From: Phaseolus vulgaris
Lineage: Eukaryota > Streptophyta > Magnoliopsida > Fabales > Fabaceae
Assembly: GCF_000499845.2 (NCBI RefSeq)
Contig: NC_023758.2
Coordinates: forward strand, 34,384,608-34,448,607
DNA: 64,000 bases
Direction: 5' to 3'
Shown: one piece after another, positions 44,365-56,486 of the stretch
Numbering within the stretch: position 1 is the first letter of the stretch
Layout of the letters: every line of letters starts with the position of its first letter
The notes under the pieces: generated by a model
The model's input: the letters and a program-made list of their open reading frames with translations, nothing else
What the model was told of the DNA's origin: nothing
Database searches by the model: none
Program-made: the position numbers and the translations under genes

Positions 44365-47300
44365 TTAAGTTGAATCTTTCAGCAAGTCAAGAGTTTTAAC
44401 CCTCATTTTCTCCAAGTGGGTCTTCCCATTAAGATTGCGAGAGAAAAAGTGTTTGAAGTGATCTTCCATCAACATGCTTTTGAACAAGGGCGGGTTTTCA
44501 GAATTTAACAAGCTTTTGACAGGCCCAATCTCTGCCTCAAATTTGGGGCTGAAGAACATGGCAATAGAAATTCTCTCCTTCTCTTTGTTCACTGCAGCCC
44601 TGTGCTCTATGCTGGTATAGGCCCCATTACTTAGAATCTGCAAGATCACCCAAAGCTTCAGTTTTGTAGATAAGGAGATTCTATCATTTACATTGATTTG
44701 ACTTTCTCTCATACTTTGTTTATTTGTTTAGAAGCTGACAAATGGTTATCAAAATCGGTGAGAGAAGAAATAAGTAAAAAGAAATACCATCACACTCTTT
44801 AGATATATAGAAACAAATGAGAAGCTTCAGTGAAATTTTACAAAATGATTTTATTTATTCTAACTCTCTAAACTTTGCTATTTTAAGGTACTAAACACAA
44901 ATTGAATCAATTACAATGGTTTAACCTATAAAAAATATCTATTTTTTTCATTGATCTCTTTTTTATTATTTTTATTCAGTTCTCTAAATCACATACCTCT
45001 AAATTAACTTTATTATACATTTTTGTTTCACTAATTTTTCTCATCCTTATTTTTCAATCATCCTTTTTTATTTATTTCTTTTAGATCCAATATTCATTCT
45101 ATAATAAATAAATTTTTAATTTAAGATAAATTAAAATAATTTAGTTTAAATGATTTTGCATTTCTTTTTATTTTGAAGTATTCAATTTTCCTTTCAAAAA
45201 GTTACCTTTTTATTTTATTTTGTATTCATTATTTTTTATCATAATCCCTATGAAATGGATGAAAAGAGAAAATAAAATGAAGTGCAAAGAGAACATGGTA
45301 AAAAATATCCTTTCTTTTATTTAGTTGGAGGAACGTTAACGAAAATAAAAATAAAAATCCACTTCTAATATTTTTTTTCCTTTCTACTTTTCTTATAGTT
45401 TAAATTTTAAACTTTTCTCAACCTTCACTTTCTTTCTGTTCAAGTAAGTGGTCTTGTGATTCCAATTTCAATTTCAAGAATACACGTTAAATTTTGATAA
45501 GTAAACTTTATCATCCTTGATAGTTCTTCTCAACTTAATATCATTTAGAGTAGATCAAACGCAGTTAATATTATGTATATTGCACATTTTTAAATTTAAG
45601 CAAGATCCTAAAGTATAAATAAAAACAAACAAAAAAATGCAAAATTTATTTAAATAAATAAGACAAATAATAGCTTGGATTTAGGGGGAAAGGAGTGTCT
45701 TTTCAAATATAGAAAGGACTTAATTTAATATAATTAGTAAAAATTTGAAAAAAAAATGATTAAATGAAAAGTAATTAAAGCTAATGTTTGAAAGGAAAAT
45801 AAAATAAGCATACAAAGTTTTAAAATAATTAATAATTTCATATTTAAAAAAAATCAAAATAACAATAAATTTACATGTTGCAAGGAGAAAGATAGTAGAA
45901 ATACAAAATATATCCTTTCCCCAAAACAATGATTTATTGCGTAAACCTACAATATTATTTTGTATAAAAAAATTGGTTAAATATTTTTGAAAAGTTTAAA
46001 TTATATTAAATCAATTTTTATATCCTGTAACACTTTAATTTCTATATATTGTTTTTTTTATTTGAGAGATCTATTTGGTGTTAGAAATATTTTTTAGTAA
46101 TTTTTTTTAATTAGTACATATTTTGTATTTTTATTATCTGTTCTTTAGAAAATATTTTACGAGTTAAGAGAAAGAATATTTTTTTTTATTTCTTTTCATA
46201 TTTCTCTTTTCTTTATCATTCTTATTTTTTACTCTCTTCCCTTCTTTATTTTACTTCTTTCAAATGGACATGAATCTAAACCAGTTATATTATTTATCAA
46301 ACAAGTTAAATTAAAAACCTTTTGAAAACATAATTAATTGCAATCACACTACACTATTTCAAAATCTTTAAAATATCGTAGACTTATCTATATTTTTAAG
46401 TAAATATAATTTATTCTTATTATTTCATAATAATCTTTATTACAAAATTTTATATAAAATATTGAGTTGATTCATAGTTTAATAAATTTATACTAATAAT
46501 AAATTATTTATATATAGGTTTTTTATGAATATGATGCAATTTGTTACGTATATTACATAAATGAATAACTTTTTTTTATTATGATTTTGGGCTATGCTTT
46601 GTGGACATGAAGAAGTCGTACAAAGGCACAAAATTACAGTCCAAAATGTGTTCTATGGTCGGAAGTCGTGTCAAGGTGATAAAACTTTTAGTGTAAAAGT
46701 AATAGATACGAGCAATGAATGACTTTAATTGAATTTTTAATTAAGATTTGATTAAAATCGTGTAATGATGACATGATTACATTGTAAAAATATAACTAAA
46801 GTCGTGTTATTCATGCAATAATTCAATTGTATGAAATTTACATTAAAGTCGTGCATGCAGAACATGACTCCAACTTTGTTTATTTTTCTAAAATAATTTT
46901 TCTTTGTTTTTAAAAAATAGAATAATTTTATAAAGCTTTGTAAGAAAAAACTTCAAATGGTCATACCTTTCTAACGAGGACTCAGATTGAGATGCGTTAA
47001 AAATGAAAGTTATTAGAAATAAGGTAAGGAATGTCACAACTAATGAGGTAAAGAATGTCATGGCTAATACTCGAAGGGGACTGGATTGGGGATACCAAAA
47101 TTTCAAAATATCAACCATTAACTAATAGTTTTTATTTTTTTAGTATTTTTTAGGCATTTTTTTTTATATTTTAGTCTTTTAGTTTTTGTTTTATGTTTAA
47201 GATTTTAACACCATTTTTTAATTAATTTTTCATTTAAAAAATAACTAAATCTTTCTTAATTTTATAAAAAAATTTCAAATTAATAATTCAATTATAATTA

Positions 47301-50300
47301 TTTTAATTTTGGGTTAAATATGTTTTTCGTCCCTATTCTATGACATGCAACTGGTTTTCGTCACTAGGCTAAACTTTAAATCATACATGTACCTATAGTA
47401 TGGAAATGATTCGAATTAATCCTTTGAAATGATTGTTAGTTTTTTTTTTCAAAATTCGTTGTTGTTTTAATTGCAGATTGATGCCCACTATAACTACTTT
47501 CAAGGTTATCAAACCCTAGGGTTAACTCGTAAATCCTTACGAGTTTAAGGGTTCTCTGATGAGTCACAAGTCGACTCAGGAGTAAACTCGTTTTATAGTA
47601 AACCCGGAGTAGATTCGGTCAAATTCGGTGAACTCGCAAGTTTGAGGCTGAATCTCCGAGTTGTGAAAAAAAAGCCCAAAACGGTGTGTTTCATTAAGAT
47701 TATGTTATATTTTAGGGTTTCTTTCCATACTTTACGTTCACAGTGCCATCTTCCTCACTGTCGTTGTCGCGCTAGCATCCTTATCGCACCATGTCTGTCA
47801 CCGCGCATCCTTGTCGCACCACGCCGCTTGTCGTGCATCCACATTGCACCGCACCACTCGTTACACATCCTTGTCGCACCGCACATCTTCGCCGCCGCGC
47901 CGCTCACAAAGCACCGCAGGTATGTGCAACTACTGTGGGTCGTGGGACTTAGGTTTTAGGATTGGGAAATTAGGTTAGATTTGGTAAATGGTTAGGGATT
48001 TTTATATTGTGTTGGAGTTTTTTAGCTGATTGGGTTTAGGGTTATTTTTAGGTTGGGTTTGAGAATTTTTAGACAAATTGAGGATTTTTGGGTAGATTAA
48101 GATTTTTGGCAGATTGGAGATTTTTGGATAGATTGGGATTTTTTTTTTTAAATTGGGGATTTTTGGGCATATTGGATTTTTTTAAAGATTTTTGGCAGAT
48201 TGTAAGATGTCTGAAAGTGGTTCAGATTCAGCATTTCCACTACCACTTAGAAGTAAGACTTTTGCGAGAAATAGAACAAATATTGGATGGAAGCATGAAA
48301 TTGATGCTTCAGGAAACGAAAAAAGTGAAATGTAATTATCGCTCAAAGACATTTAAAGGAGGCATTTTCATATTCAAACATCATCTTGCCGCAACTAGAT
48401 ATGACTTTGAACCTTGTGTATCAATACCAGAAGAAATCAAAGTTTTAATGTTGAAAGTTGTCTCAGAAGCTAAAAATGCCTCAATGAAGAAAACAAAGTT
48501 CAATAGCCTTGGATGGTGAGGAAGAAAGTGAAAGTAGCACTAACAAGATGTTTAAAAGTATATCTACATCTATTGATGGTGTTGAAGCTACTCTCTGAAT
48601 CAAATATACAGGAGAGGTGATAATATCAAGAAAAGGTAACATTTCTAAAATTCTTCCATTTTAAATTTAAATGCTTATTTATTTGTGTAATTATTTCTAA
48701 TATAACATAATTGACACGTAGTTATGAACCTGTTTGAAAAATCATTGATCAGAGGTGGAATAATCAAATTTACAGGCCTTTGCATGCATCTGCCTATTAC
48801 TTAAACCCCCAATTACACTATGAACCAAACTTTAGAAATGATGATGTTGAAGTGAAAGAGGGGTTGTACATATGCATGAGAAGATTGGTTAACGATGTTG
48901 CATAAAGGACAAAAAATAATTTACAACTTACTGATTTTCACTTTGGTAGAGGAACCTTTTCTATGGAAGATGCAAAGGCGTGTAGGAAAGTTATGTTCCT
49001 TGGACAATGGAGGGAGATGTTAGGGGATATAACTCTAGAACTTAAGAGGTTTGCTATTCGAGTTTTGAGTTTAACTTGTAGTTCTTCAGGGTGTGAGCGT
49101 AATTGGAACTCATTTGAAATGGTAATTCAAGTTCTTGAAGTTATTTAAGGTTTTTCTTGATTTGATTTATATATTGACAAAAACTTCATATTTAATTAAT
49201 TATAGGTTGATATAAAAAGAAGAAACCATTTGCAAAAATAAAAACAAAAACGAATGACTTGGTTTATGTAATATATAACTCGAAGTTGAGAAACAAACAA
49301 ATTTGGAAATCTGTTGCTATCCCATTTGATGACATTGAGTACGATAACGAAAGGATAATTGAAGAAGGAGATAATGTTGTTGAGGTTGAGCAAACTCAAG
49401 TTGAAGATGATGGTGTGAATGTTGACTTAGCTGGAGGAACACGTTTAAATGATTCAATTCTAGATGCAACTGATTTTGATAATATAGTTTTTGATGATGA
49501 TGTTGATGGTGATGAAGATGACGATGAAGATGGTGATGAAGATGATGATGGAGATGATCATGAATATCTTGGAGATGATTTCCTTAGAGGATTAAATGAA
49601 TGAGAGTTTTAAACATGATAACATTTGTGTTGTTATTTTGTTGGTGTATGAACTTGTTTATTTCAATATTATGGATTTGCTATCATGAATTATTTTTTTT
49701 GTTAAATTTTTTTATGTGAAGTAGACTCTTACAAGTTTATGAGTTGGGTTTATAGGCCTCCCATGAGTCTGAGTAGACTTTCGAGTCTGATAACCTTGAT
49801 TATTTCTAATGGATTGATGGAGTAAAACCTCAAATTGAATCAATTTCATATATAGAAGGATCTAGGGGCGGTCATGGATAGATCCAATCCAAATCCAAAC
49901 AAATGGATTGGATTTAAAATCCATATCCATTTTAACTAGATCAAATTTATTTGGATTTTGTTTAAATACATTTAAAGTGGATTAAATCTAGATTAAATTC
50001 ACTTTGTTAATTAAATTAAATTCACTTTGTCAATTATATTAAATCCATTTTGATATGGACATAGACTAACTTGACTCGAATTGGGCCTAAGCCGACTCAA
50101 CCTGGACATGAACCAACTCGGCTCGACATCAGACCGACTTAGTTCGACATGGTCACAGGCCAACTCGACTCAACATGGGCCCTGCCGACTCCGCTCGACA
50201 TTAGCCCGAGTCGACTCCACTCGACATCGGCCCAAACCGACATGGTTTGACATTGTCCAAGATCGAATCTACTCGACATGGGCCTAGGCCGACTCGGCTC

Positions 50301-53300
50301 GACATCGGCCCTAACCGACTCAGCTCGATATCTACCCAGGCCGACTCGGCACCACATCGGATCAACCTGACTCGGCTCGACATCAACCCAAACTTATTTG
50401 GCATGAGATGGGCCCGAGCGGACTCGACTCGACATCGTTCTAGATTGACTTGGCTCGACATTGACCCAGGCCCACTCGTCTCAACATCGACCCAGGCCCG
50501 CTCGACTTGACATCGGCCTGGGCCTGCTTGACTCGATTGGTCTGGACGACTCGACATCGGCACGGGCCCGCTCGACTCAACATCGACCGAGGCTTGCTCG
50601 GCTCGACATTGGCCCGGGCCTGCTCGCCTCGACATCGACCCGAGCTCGCTCGGCTCGACATCGACCCGGGCTCGCTCATCTCGACATCGACCCGGACCCG
50701 CTCGAATTGACATCGACTGGGGCCTGCTCGGCTCGACCGGCCCGGGCCCGCTCGGTTCGACATCGGCCCGGGCCCGCTCGATATGACATCAACTCGGGCA
50801 TGCTCAGTTAGACATCGACCCGGGCCCACTCGACTCGACATCGATCGAGCCCGCTCGGCTCAACATCGGCCCGGTCCTTCTCGGCTCAACATCGACCCGG
50901 TCTTGCTTGGCTCGACATCGAGCCTGGGCCCGTCTTGCTCGATATCAGCCTTGGCTTGCTCGGATCGACATCAGCCTTGGCCTGACCGTCTTGATATCGG
51001 CCCAGGCCCGCTCGACTTAATATCGGACCCAAAGGACTCAACTCGACATGGGCTTGGACGGATTCGACTCGATATCGGCCCCGACCGACTCGGTTCAACA
51101 TTGGTCGGGGCTCTCTTGGTTCAATATCGTCCAGGCTGCATGGCTCAACATCGGCTCGGGAACTCTCGGCTCGATATCAGACCGAACAGACTCGACTCGA
51201 CTCGACATGGGCCTAGATCGACTCAACTCCAGATCGACTCAAGTCGATGTCGACCCACACCGACTCAACCCGAAATTGGCTCGCACCCACTCGACTTGAC
51301 ATCGGCCCGGAGCGACTCAGATCGACTTGGGCTTGGTCTAACTCGACTTGCATCGGCTCAGACCAACTCGGGTCAACATCGGCCGGTTTGACTTGGCTCG
51401 ACATTGGCCTGGATGGACTCGACTCAATATGGGTCCGAGCCAACTTGGCTCAATGTGGGTTTGAGCCGACTCAGCTCAGTATTGGACCCGGGCCGACTCA
51501 ACTCAGTATGGGCCTGGACCAACTCGAGTCACCATTGGCTCGGGTCAACTCAACTGCATATGGGTATGGATCGACTTGTCTCGACATGGGTCGGGATCGA
51601 ATCTACTGGACATGGGCCTAGGACAACTTGGCTCGACATGGGCCTGGTGGCCCACTCAGCTCGACTTGGCCCAGGGTTGACTTGGCTCGACTTTGGCTGG
51701 GAATGACTTGGCTCGACTTAGGCCCATACCGACTCGATTCAACTTGGGCCTGGACGACTCATCTTGACATGGACTTGGGTCGACTTTGCTCAACCTAGGC
51801 CCAAATTGTCTTGGCTCAACCTGAATCGGGTCAAGTCAAAATCCAACCCAAAATACAATTTGGATAATCCAAAAATGTATCCAATCTATATCTAATCCAT
51901 ATACAATTAAATGGATTGGATATAAAATCCAAAAATATGAATTTGGATTTGAGATAAATCCATTTAAATGGATTAAAACTAATATGGATTTGGATAATTA
52001 TGGATTGAATTTTGTAATTTGGATTTTTTGCCCACCCTTAGAAGGATCTATAACAAACATTTCAATACTACAAGCACCTGGATGGTCTAAAGTTTGAACC
52101 TAGGACAAAACCAATTTCGTGTTATAGTACATGGAAAAAAAACTATTTAACTTTCCATTTAAAAAAAAAAATATACACAAACTTTTTTTATTTTCAAAAG
52201 AAAATCAGCAAAATATAAACAAATATTTTTTCATACAAGTTCTCCATCATGAATGACATGAATTCAGTAGTTTAATTAATTTTTCATTTAAAAAGTAATT
52301 AAATCTTTCTTAATTTTATAAAAATTTTAAATTAATAATTTAATTATAATTATTTCTATTTTGGGTTAAATATGTTTTTAGTCCCTATTACACGAAACTA
52401 GTTTTCGTCATTGGGCTAAATTTTAGACCATACATGTACCTATAATATGAAAAAGATTGGAATTGATCCTTTGAAATGATTGTTAGTTTTTTTCAAAGAT
52501 TGTTAATTTTTTTATTCCAAAATTCGTTGTTGTTTTGATTGCAAATTGATGCTCTATAATTACTTCCAATGGATTAATGAAGTAAAACCTCAAATTGAAT
52601 CAATTTCATATACAGAAAAACCTATTTCAATAATTTTCATATTACAAGTACCTGGTCTAAAGTTTGAACCAAAAACAAAAATCAATTTCATATTATAATA
52701 CATGGACGAAAAAACTATTTAGCTCTCCATTTCTTTTAAAGAAAAATATAATCAAACTTTTTATTTAAAAAAAAAAAAGCAAAATATAATAAACATTTTT
52801 TCATACAAGTGAAGTCTTGCACCATATATGACATGACTTCAATAGTATAGTTTTTACATTGAAATCGTGCTATCATAACTCAACTTTAATTATGCCTCTA
52901 TTCAAAATTCAATCAAAGTCATCTTTAACCTTATCAACTTTAGTTCTATTTTTATTATCAGCTCTATTATTTTTTTTTACTAAAATCATATCAACATAAC
53001 GTAACTTTTAGATAAACCATATTCTCAATTGAAATTGTGTATCTATAACACAACTTTTTCTTTATATTGAAGTCATAGCAACAATCCAAATTCATAATAA
53101 ATAAAAAAGTTACCCATTTAACTAATATATGTAAACAAATTACACCATATGCTTAGAAAAACCTCATTTGTCTTTCTGATAAAAATTTAAACCGTTTTCA
53201 TTCATTTTCGTACGTAATCCTGACGTGGTGATGTTGAGTTTTGTTTTATCAATTTAAAGAAAAAAAAGTTTTGTAAAGTATAGTGAATTTGATGCAGAAA

Positions 53301-54484
53301 ACTAAAGTGCATATCCTAACCTAAGACCAAGTTCAATAGCCCTCGTGCATGATTATATTATTAAATGAAGAAAAAATTATGAAAAGGTGGAGAAAAGCAT
53401 GACACACCTCCATGATGTCCCCAACGTTAACTACAAAAGCATCTGGTAGAAAGATCACAGGAATCCAAACCCCACTTTTCTTTATCTCCAGACCCTCCAC
53501 TCCATTCACCTGGTGAAGGATGGTTATGCCTGTTGCATCAGAGTGAGGGGTCAGCCCTACAACTACCTCTGGTTTTGGACATGCTGGATAATATGTCATT
53601 CTCACTGACTGCATCCCATCAACAAAAAACTCTTCCACTTCCTTCATCTCCATCCCTATGGCTTTTCCTAGCAACCCAAGAAGTTCCATACCAAGCTTCC
53701 TCAATTCTCTGAAGTATGACTCCAAGGTTTCCCTTCAAAAATTAATATACATACATCCATATTTAGCTTCTTTATGTTTATATTCATCATGTCAACTACT
53801 AAGATAAAACTCTGACTTTTTATCAAAAGAATGTAAGGAAGTGTGTATAAGGAAAGAAAGAGTAATTTTGGTTAGAAGACCTGAATGATGCAGGGAGCTG
53901 AGGGAGAAGATATGGCTTTCTTCTCTCAACAGGGTTGATCAACATGTAGAATCTGTCCCCCCAGTCAAGCTTTTGATCTTTGCATCTAATCACAGTTCCG
54001 TAACCTTGAACATCACCTGGTCTCACATGATATTTCTTCTTCTCTTCAATGGGAAGCTGGAAGAATTTCTCAATCTCAAGATTCAGCTTCTCCAGCAGTT
54101 GGGAGCTAACACCATGGTTCACCACCTGAATAAAGAAACAGTGTTCTGATATATATTATATTAATTACTGCAAATGGAAAAGTAAATAACTAGTCACTAA
54201 TTCTACATTAGAAATTAAGGGTACCGAGTAGAAACCTGAAAGAAACCCCAATCTTTGCATGCTGTGTACAACTGGTGAAGTTCAGCATCTCTGGAATTTT
54301 CATGAAGCAAGGTTTTCAAGTCAAAAACAGGAATAGTTGGGAAAGTGGCTTCATGTGATGGAATTGAAGGTTCTTGTGGGCGAATATACATTTCTGGTAT
54401 TCCCATTTCTGGTTTGTTGGCCACTTCCATCACACCAAGAACAGAATGAGAGCTCCCAAAGACACTAACCTGTGTTGAAGCCAT
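44365..54484 (-). CDS. 2-oxoglutarate/Fe(II)-dependent dioxygenase, SRG1-like
   Basis: Four exons on the minus strand: 54236-54484, 53881-54125, 53408-53732 and 44365-44637. They join in phase and give 363 residues, the normal length for SRG1-like DOXC enzymes. The N-terminal DIOX_N part includes PTIPVFDLKTLL, KDWGFFQ|VVNHGVSS and the segment WGDRFYMLINP. The iron site is split across exons: H228 and D230 (PHSDATGIT) in exon 3, then H285 (SIEHRA) and the 2OG-binding R295-x-S297 (RIS) in exon 4. Exon 4 is therefore required for activity. Family members oxidise flavonoids, alkaloids or hormones; the substrate here is unknown. Intron 3 is 8770 bp and holds two hAT elements and a minisatellite. 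I infer one gene because exon 4 supplies exactly the missing conserved end with GT-AG sites and matching phase. The alternative is a gene split by insertion and now dead. Confidence 0.8.
44638..47217. other. AT-rich left part of the giant dioxygenase intron
   Basis: Mostly AT-rich, non-coding. Between 46605 and 46870 the word aagtcgt or aaatcgtg recurs five times at irregular spacing. The same kind of word recurs at 52860-53080, beyond the duplicated block. This suggests a repeat or mobile element of unknown class. Confidence 0.45.
47501..49798 (+). mobile_element. hAT transposon, transposase-bearing but decayed
   Basis: The inverted ends are CAAGGTTATCAAAC (left) and, read inward from the right, CAAGGTTATCAGAC. 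The 8-bp flanks actacttt and attatttc are diverged target duplications; the empty site in the neighbouring tandem copy reads attacttc. The inside carries transposase remnants. Copy length is 2298 bp. Confidence 0.82.
48207..49603 (+). pseudogene. hAT transposase (BED finger and dimerisation domain), broken
   Basis: Family pieces appear in order but in different frames with stops. After a start MSESGSDSAFPLP, a BED zinc finger reads KVKCNYRSKTFKGGIFIFKH, in which the second Cys appears replaced by Arg. Later come RPLHASAYYLNPQLHYEPNF and EVKEGLYICMRRLVNDV. The hAT dimerisation block is ELKRFAIRVLSLTCSSSGCE and RNWNSFEM, followed after a gap by LVYVIYNSKLR. The C-terminal tail is Asp-rich. Multiple stops and frameshifts make it inactive. 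Confidence 0.85.
49863..52040. mobile_element. Non-autonomous hAT element carrying a minisatellite
   Basis: Ends are TAGGGGCGGTCATGGA (left) and, inward from the right, TAAGGGTGGGCAAAAAA. A perfect 8-bp target duplication, gaaggatc, occurs at 49855-49862 and 52041-52048. Both subterminal regions (49880-50060 and 51820-52030) are packed with GGATT/AATCC words, as expected for transposase-binding sites. The centre is a 26-bp minisatellite. There is no transposase, so movement would have needed one in trans. Confidence 0.88.
50070..51835. repeat. 26-bp GC-rich minisatellite, about 68 units
   Basis: The unit consists of GACTCGGCTCGACATC plus the ten-base half GGCCCGGGCC, with many variants. The 26-bp spacing is clear between successive CGACATC words. 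The unit is not a multiple of three and its consensus has no stop in any of six frames. Long overlapping 'proteins' on both strands (rich in Arg, Ser, Pro and Gly) therefore appear here and are artefacts. The block is GC- and CpG-rich in strong contrast to the flanks. Confidence 0.93.
52853..53407. other. Right end of the giant dioxygenase intron
   Basis: AT-rich DNA with scattered aaatcgtg-like words; no gene. Confidence 0.45.
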
Positions 54485-55152
54485 AATTAAAGATGCATAT
54501 GATGCCACCCAACGGTGTGATCGGTATTTATGCAGCAAGAAATTCAGTTTGGAGCCGTTCTTGGAGGTTAAAAATGTTATTATGCATGTCTTTCACTGTC
54601 ACTAAATAATGTTTTTTTATCAGCAAAATGTTATTTTTTATCAGCAAAGTAATAAATAATTTGTACGGCCACGACGGCTATTAATCTATCCTACTACAAA
54701 AGCTTCTTTCATATGTGCATATGTGTTTCCAGTGCAACTAATTTAATTAAGAGTAATCATATTCTGACCACCTTATTTAATATACAATACATAAATATTA
54801 TTACCTATCATTTAAAAATGTCTGGATAATTTCGGCCCTGAAAAAAGTAGTTGGGGCAGCCGAATTGCGAGAAATAAAATCAAAAGGGGGTTAATTGTGA
54901 TTTTTTTTTCTCTCATCAATAGTGCTATTCTGAGGACAAAATTCATTATTTGAGCATGTATATGGGTGTGAAATAATCATACATACTTTTCGTAAATAAT
55001 AATGATGATTATTTTCCAACAATTCCGTTTGTTATGTATATTTGTCATCATATTATTTGAAATAAACTTTTAGTGTTTTCTTGAGGAGATAACAAATTCC
55101 TCTGGATTCAAATTTACTTTCACACATTCTCAAAGTGTACTAGAAGAAATGA

Positions 55153-55153
<1 letters not shown>
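54485..55153. other. Upstream region of the dioxygenase gene
   Basis: Promoter-side AT-rich DNA. An in-frame ATG 54 bases upstream of the chosen start exists, but family members begin at the second Met (MASTQVSVF). Confidence 0.45.

Positions 55154-55210
<57 letters not shown>
55154..55210. repeat. (AT)n microsatellite between two short direct repeats
   Basis: A ~57-bp alternating TA run. Both sides carry almost the same word: ctcaaagtgtactagaagaa on the left, cttaaagtgtactagaagaa on the right. Confidence 0.9.
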
Positions 55211-55212
<2 letters not shown>

Positions 55213-56340
55213 TTAAAGTGTACTAGAAGAATTTTGATAGAGAAGAATTCAATATCAAGATTTTGCAAAGTTTAAGTAGATCATGACAATTAATGATGTT
55301 TTCACCTCTTGTTAATAATTTCTCTCAATTACTCATTATCTTAGTATGATTAAAATATAAATCATGAATTAATCTCTAAAATAATCTTAAGAAAATTTGA
55401 ATTGAATTTTTTTTTTTTAATCTTTATGAACATATATCTAAAATAATAATTGATTATTCAGGTAAAAAACGATTTTCACAAGTTCAAAAAATAACTAATT
55501 ATTATAAGCAATAATTCAATTATGTATAATTTCACAAATAAACAATTGTTATTATTAATATTATATTTATTTAAAATAGTTTTTGGGTTACATAAATGAT
55601 ATAATAATCAATTATATTAAGAAATAATAGATTATAACAGTTAGTAACAATAGAACTCTTTTAAAGTACTTTAAAAAGAAAAATTTCCAAAATTTTCTTA
55701 AAAGAACACCTTTCAATACTTTTTGAAAGGAACTTGGTGAGTTTTTAAAGAAATTTTTTCTCTGAATATTAAATATTACATTTTGATTAAAAAAAAGTTG
55801 TCAAGATTCATCTAATAAAGGGATGATCTTTAGATGATTATGCTATACATTTTTCATATTAAGTAAACTTCTCACATTTCAGGTGATAATTTTTTTTTTC
55901 TTTTTTAATTTGCATTGATAACTTTGCACTATACATTTTTCATAGTAATTAAATTTGTCACATTTCAGTGATTTTTTTTTTAATTTGTATTGATAACTTT
56001 GCAGTGGTATTTAGTGTGTTTTTATTTCTGGTATATTATCTTGAATTCTTTTATTTCTTGGTATATTAATTGTTGTATTGAGTTACTCTCTTTATCAACA
56101 ACAATTTTAAAAAATAATTTTTCTAAAGGTTAATTTTTGAACAAGTTACCCCTCTTGATTGCGTTTGTAATTATTTATTGTTCACTGGACAAAAGGCTCA
56201 TCACTAGATTAACTTTTTTTTTACTTAAAAATATAGTAATCTAAACATTACAATTCAATTGTAATTTAAAACTTAATTAATTTATCTTTATTATAGAAAA
56301 ATTGATATCCAACTTATTATCACCTACTCACTATCCCATT
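55211..56340. other. AT-rich intergenic DNA with a small duplication
   Basis: No gene. A diverged ~87-bp duplication lies at about 55850-56010, repeating tacatttttcata, cacatttcag and ttgataactttgca. Confidence 0.5.
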
Positions 56341-56343
56341 TAT

Positions 56344-56486
56344 AACAAAATGATTTATTTGAATGGAAAAGAAGAGAGAAATATAAAATACAATGAAGTA
56401 GAAAGAAGATAAGAAAGAAAAAAACAAAATGATTTATTTGAACGGAAAAGAAGAAAGAAATAAAAAATACAATGAAGTTGAGTAAG
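56344..56486. repeat. Tandem duplication, ~79-bp unit
   Basis: 56344-56422 and 56423-56486 share aacaaaatgatttatttgaa, ggaaaagaag and aaaatacaatgaagt, with few differences. Confidence 0.85.

Larger units (their letters stand above)
47218..52852. repeat. ~570-bp tandem duplication, first copy interrupted by two hAT elements
   Basis: Copy 1 is split into 47218-47500, 49799-49862 and 52041-52271. Copy 2 is continuous at 52272-52852. Shared words in order are taattaatttttcattt, ttgggttaaatatgttttt, catacatgtacctata, aaacctcaaattgaatcaat, tctaaagtttgaacc and cattttttcatacaagt. The duplication predates both insertions because copy 2 retains both empty sites. Confidence 0.88.

Noticed and set aside
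50081..51706. Many overlapping reading frames on both strands encoding Arg/Ser/Pro/Gly repeats
   Set aside because: They are products of the stop-free 26-bp minisatellite, occur in every frame and both strands, and have no start context or family match. I treat them as artefacts, not genes.
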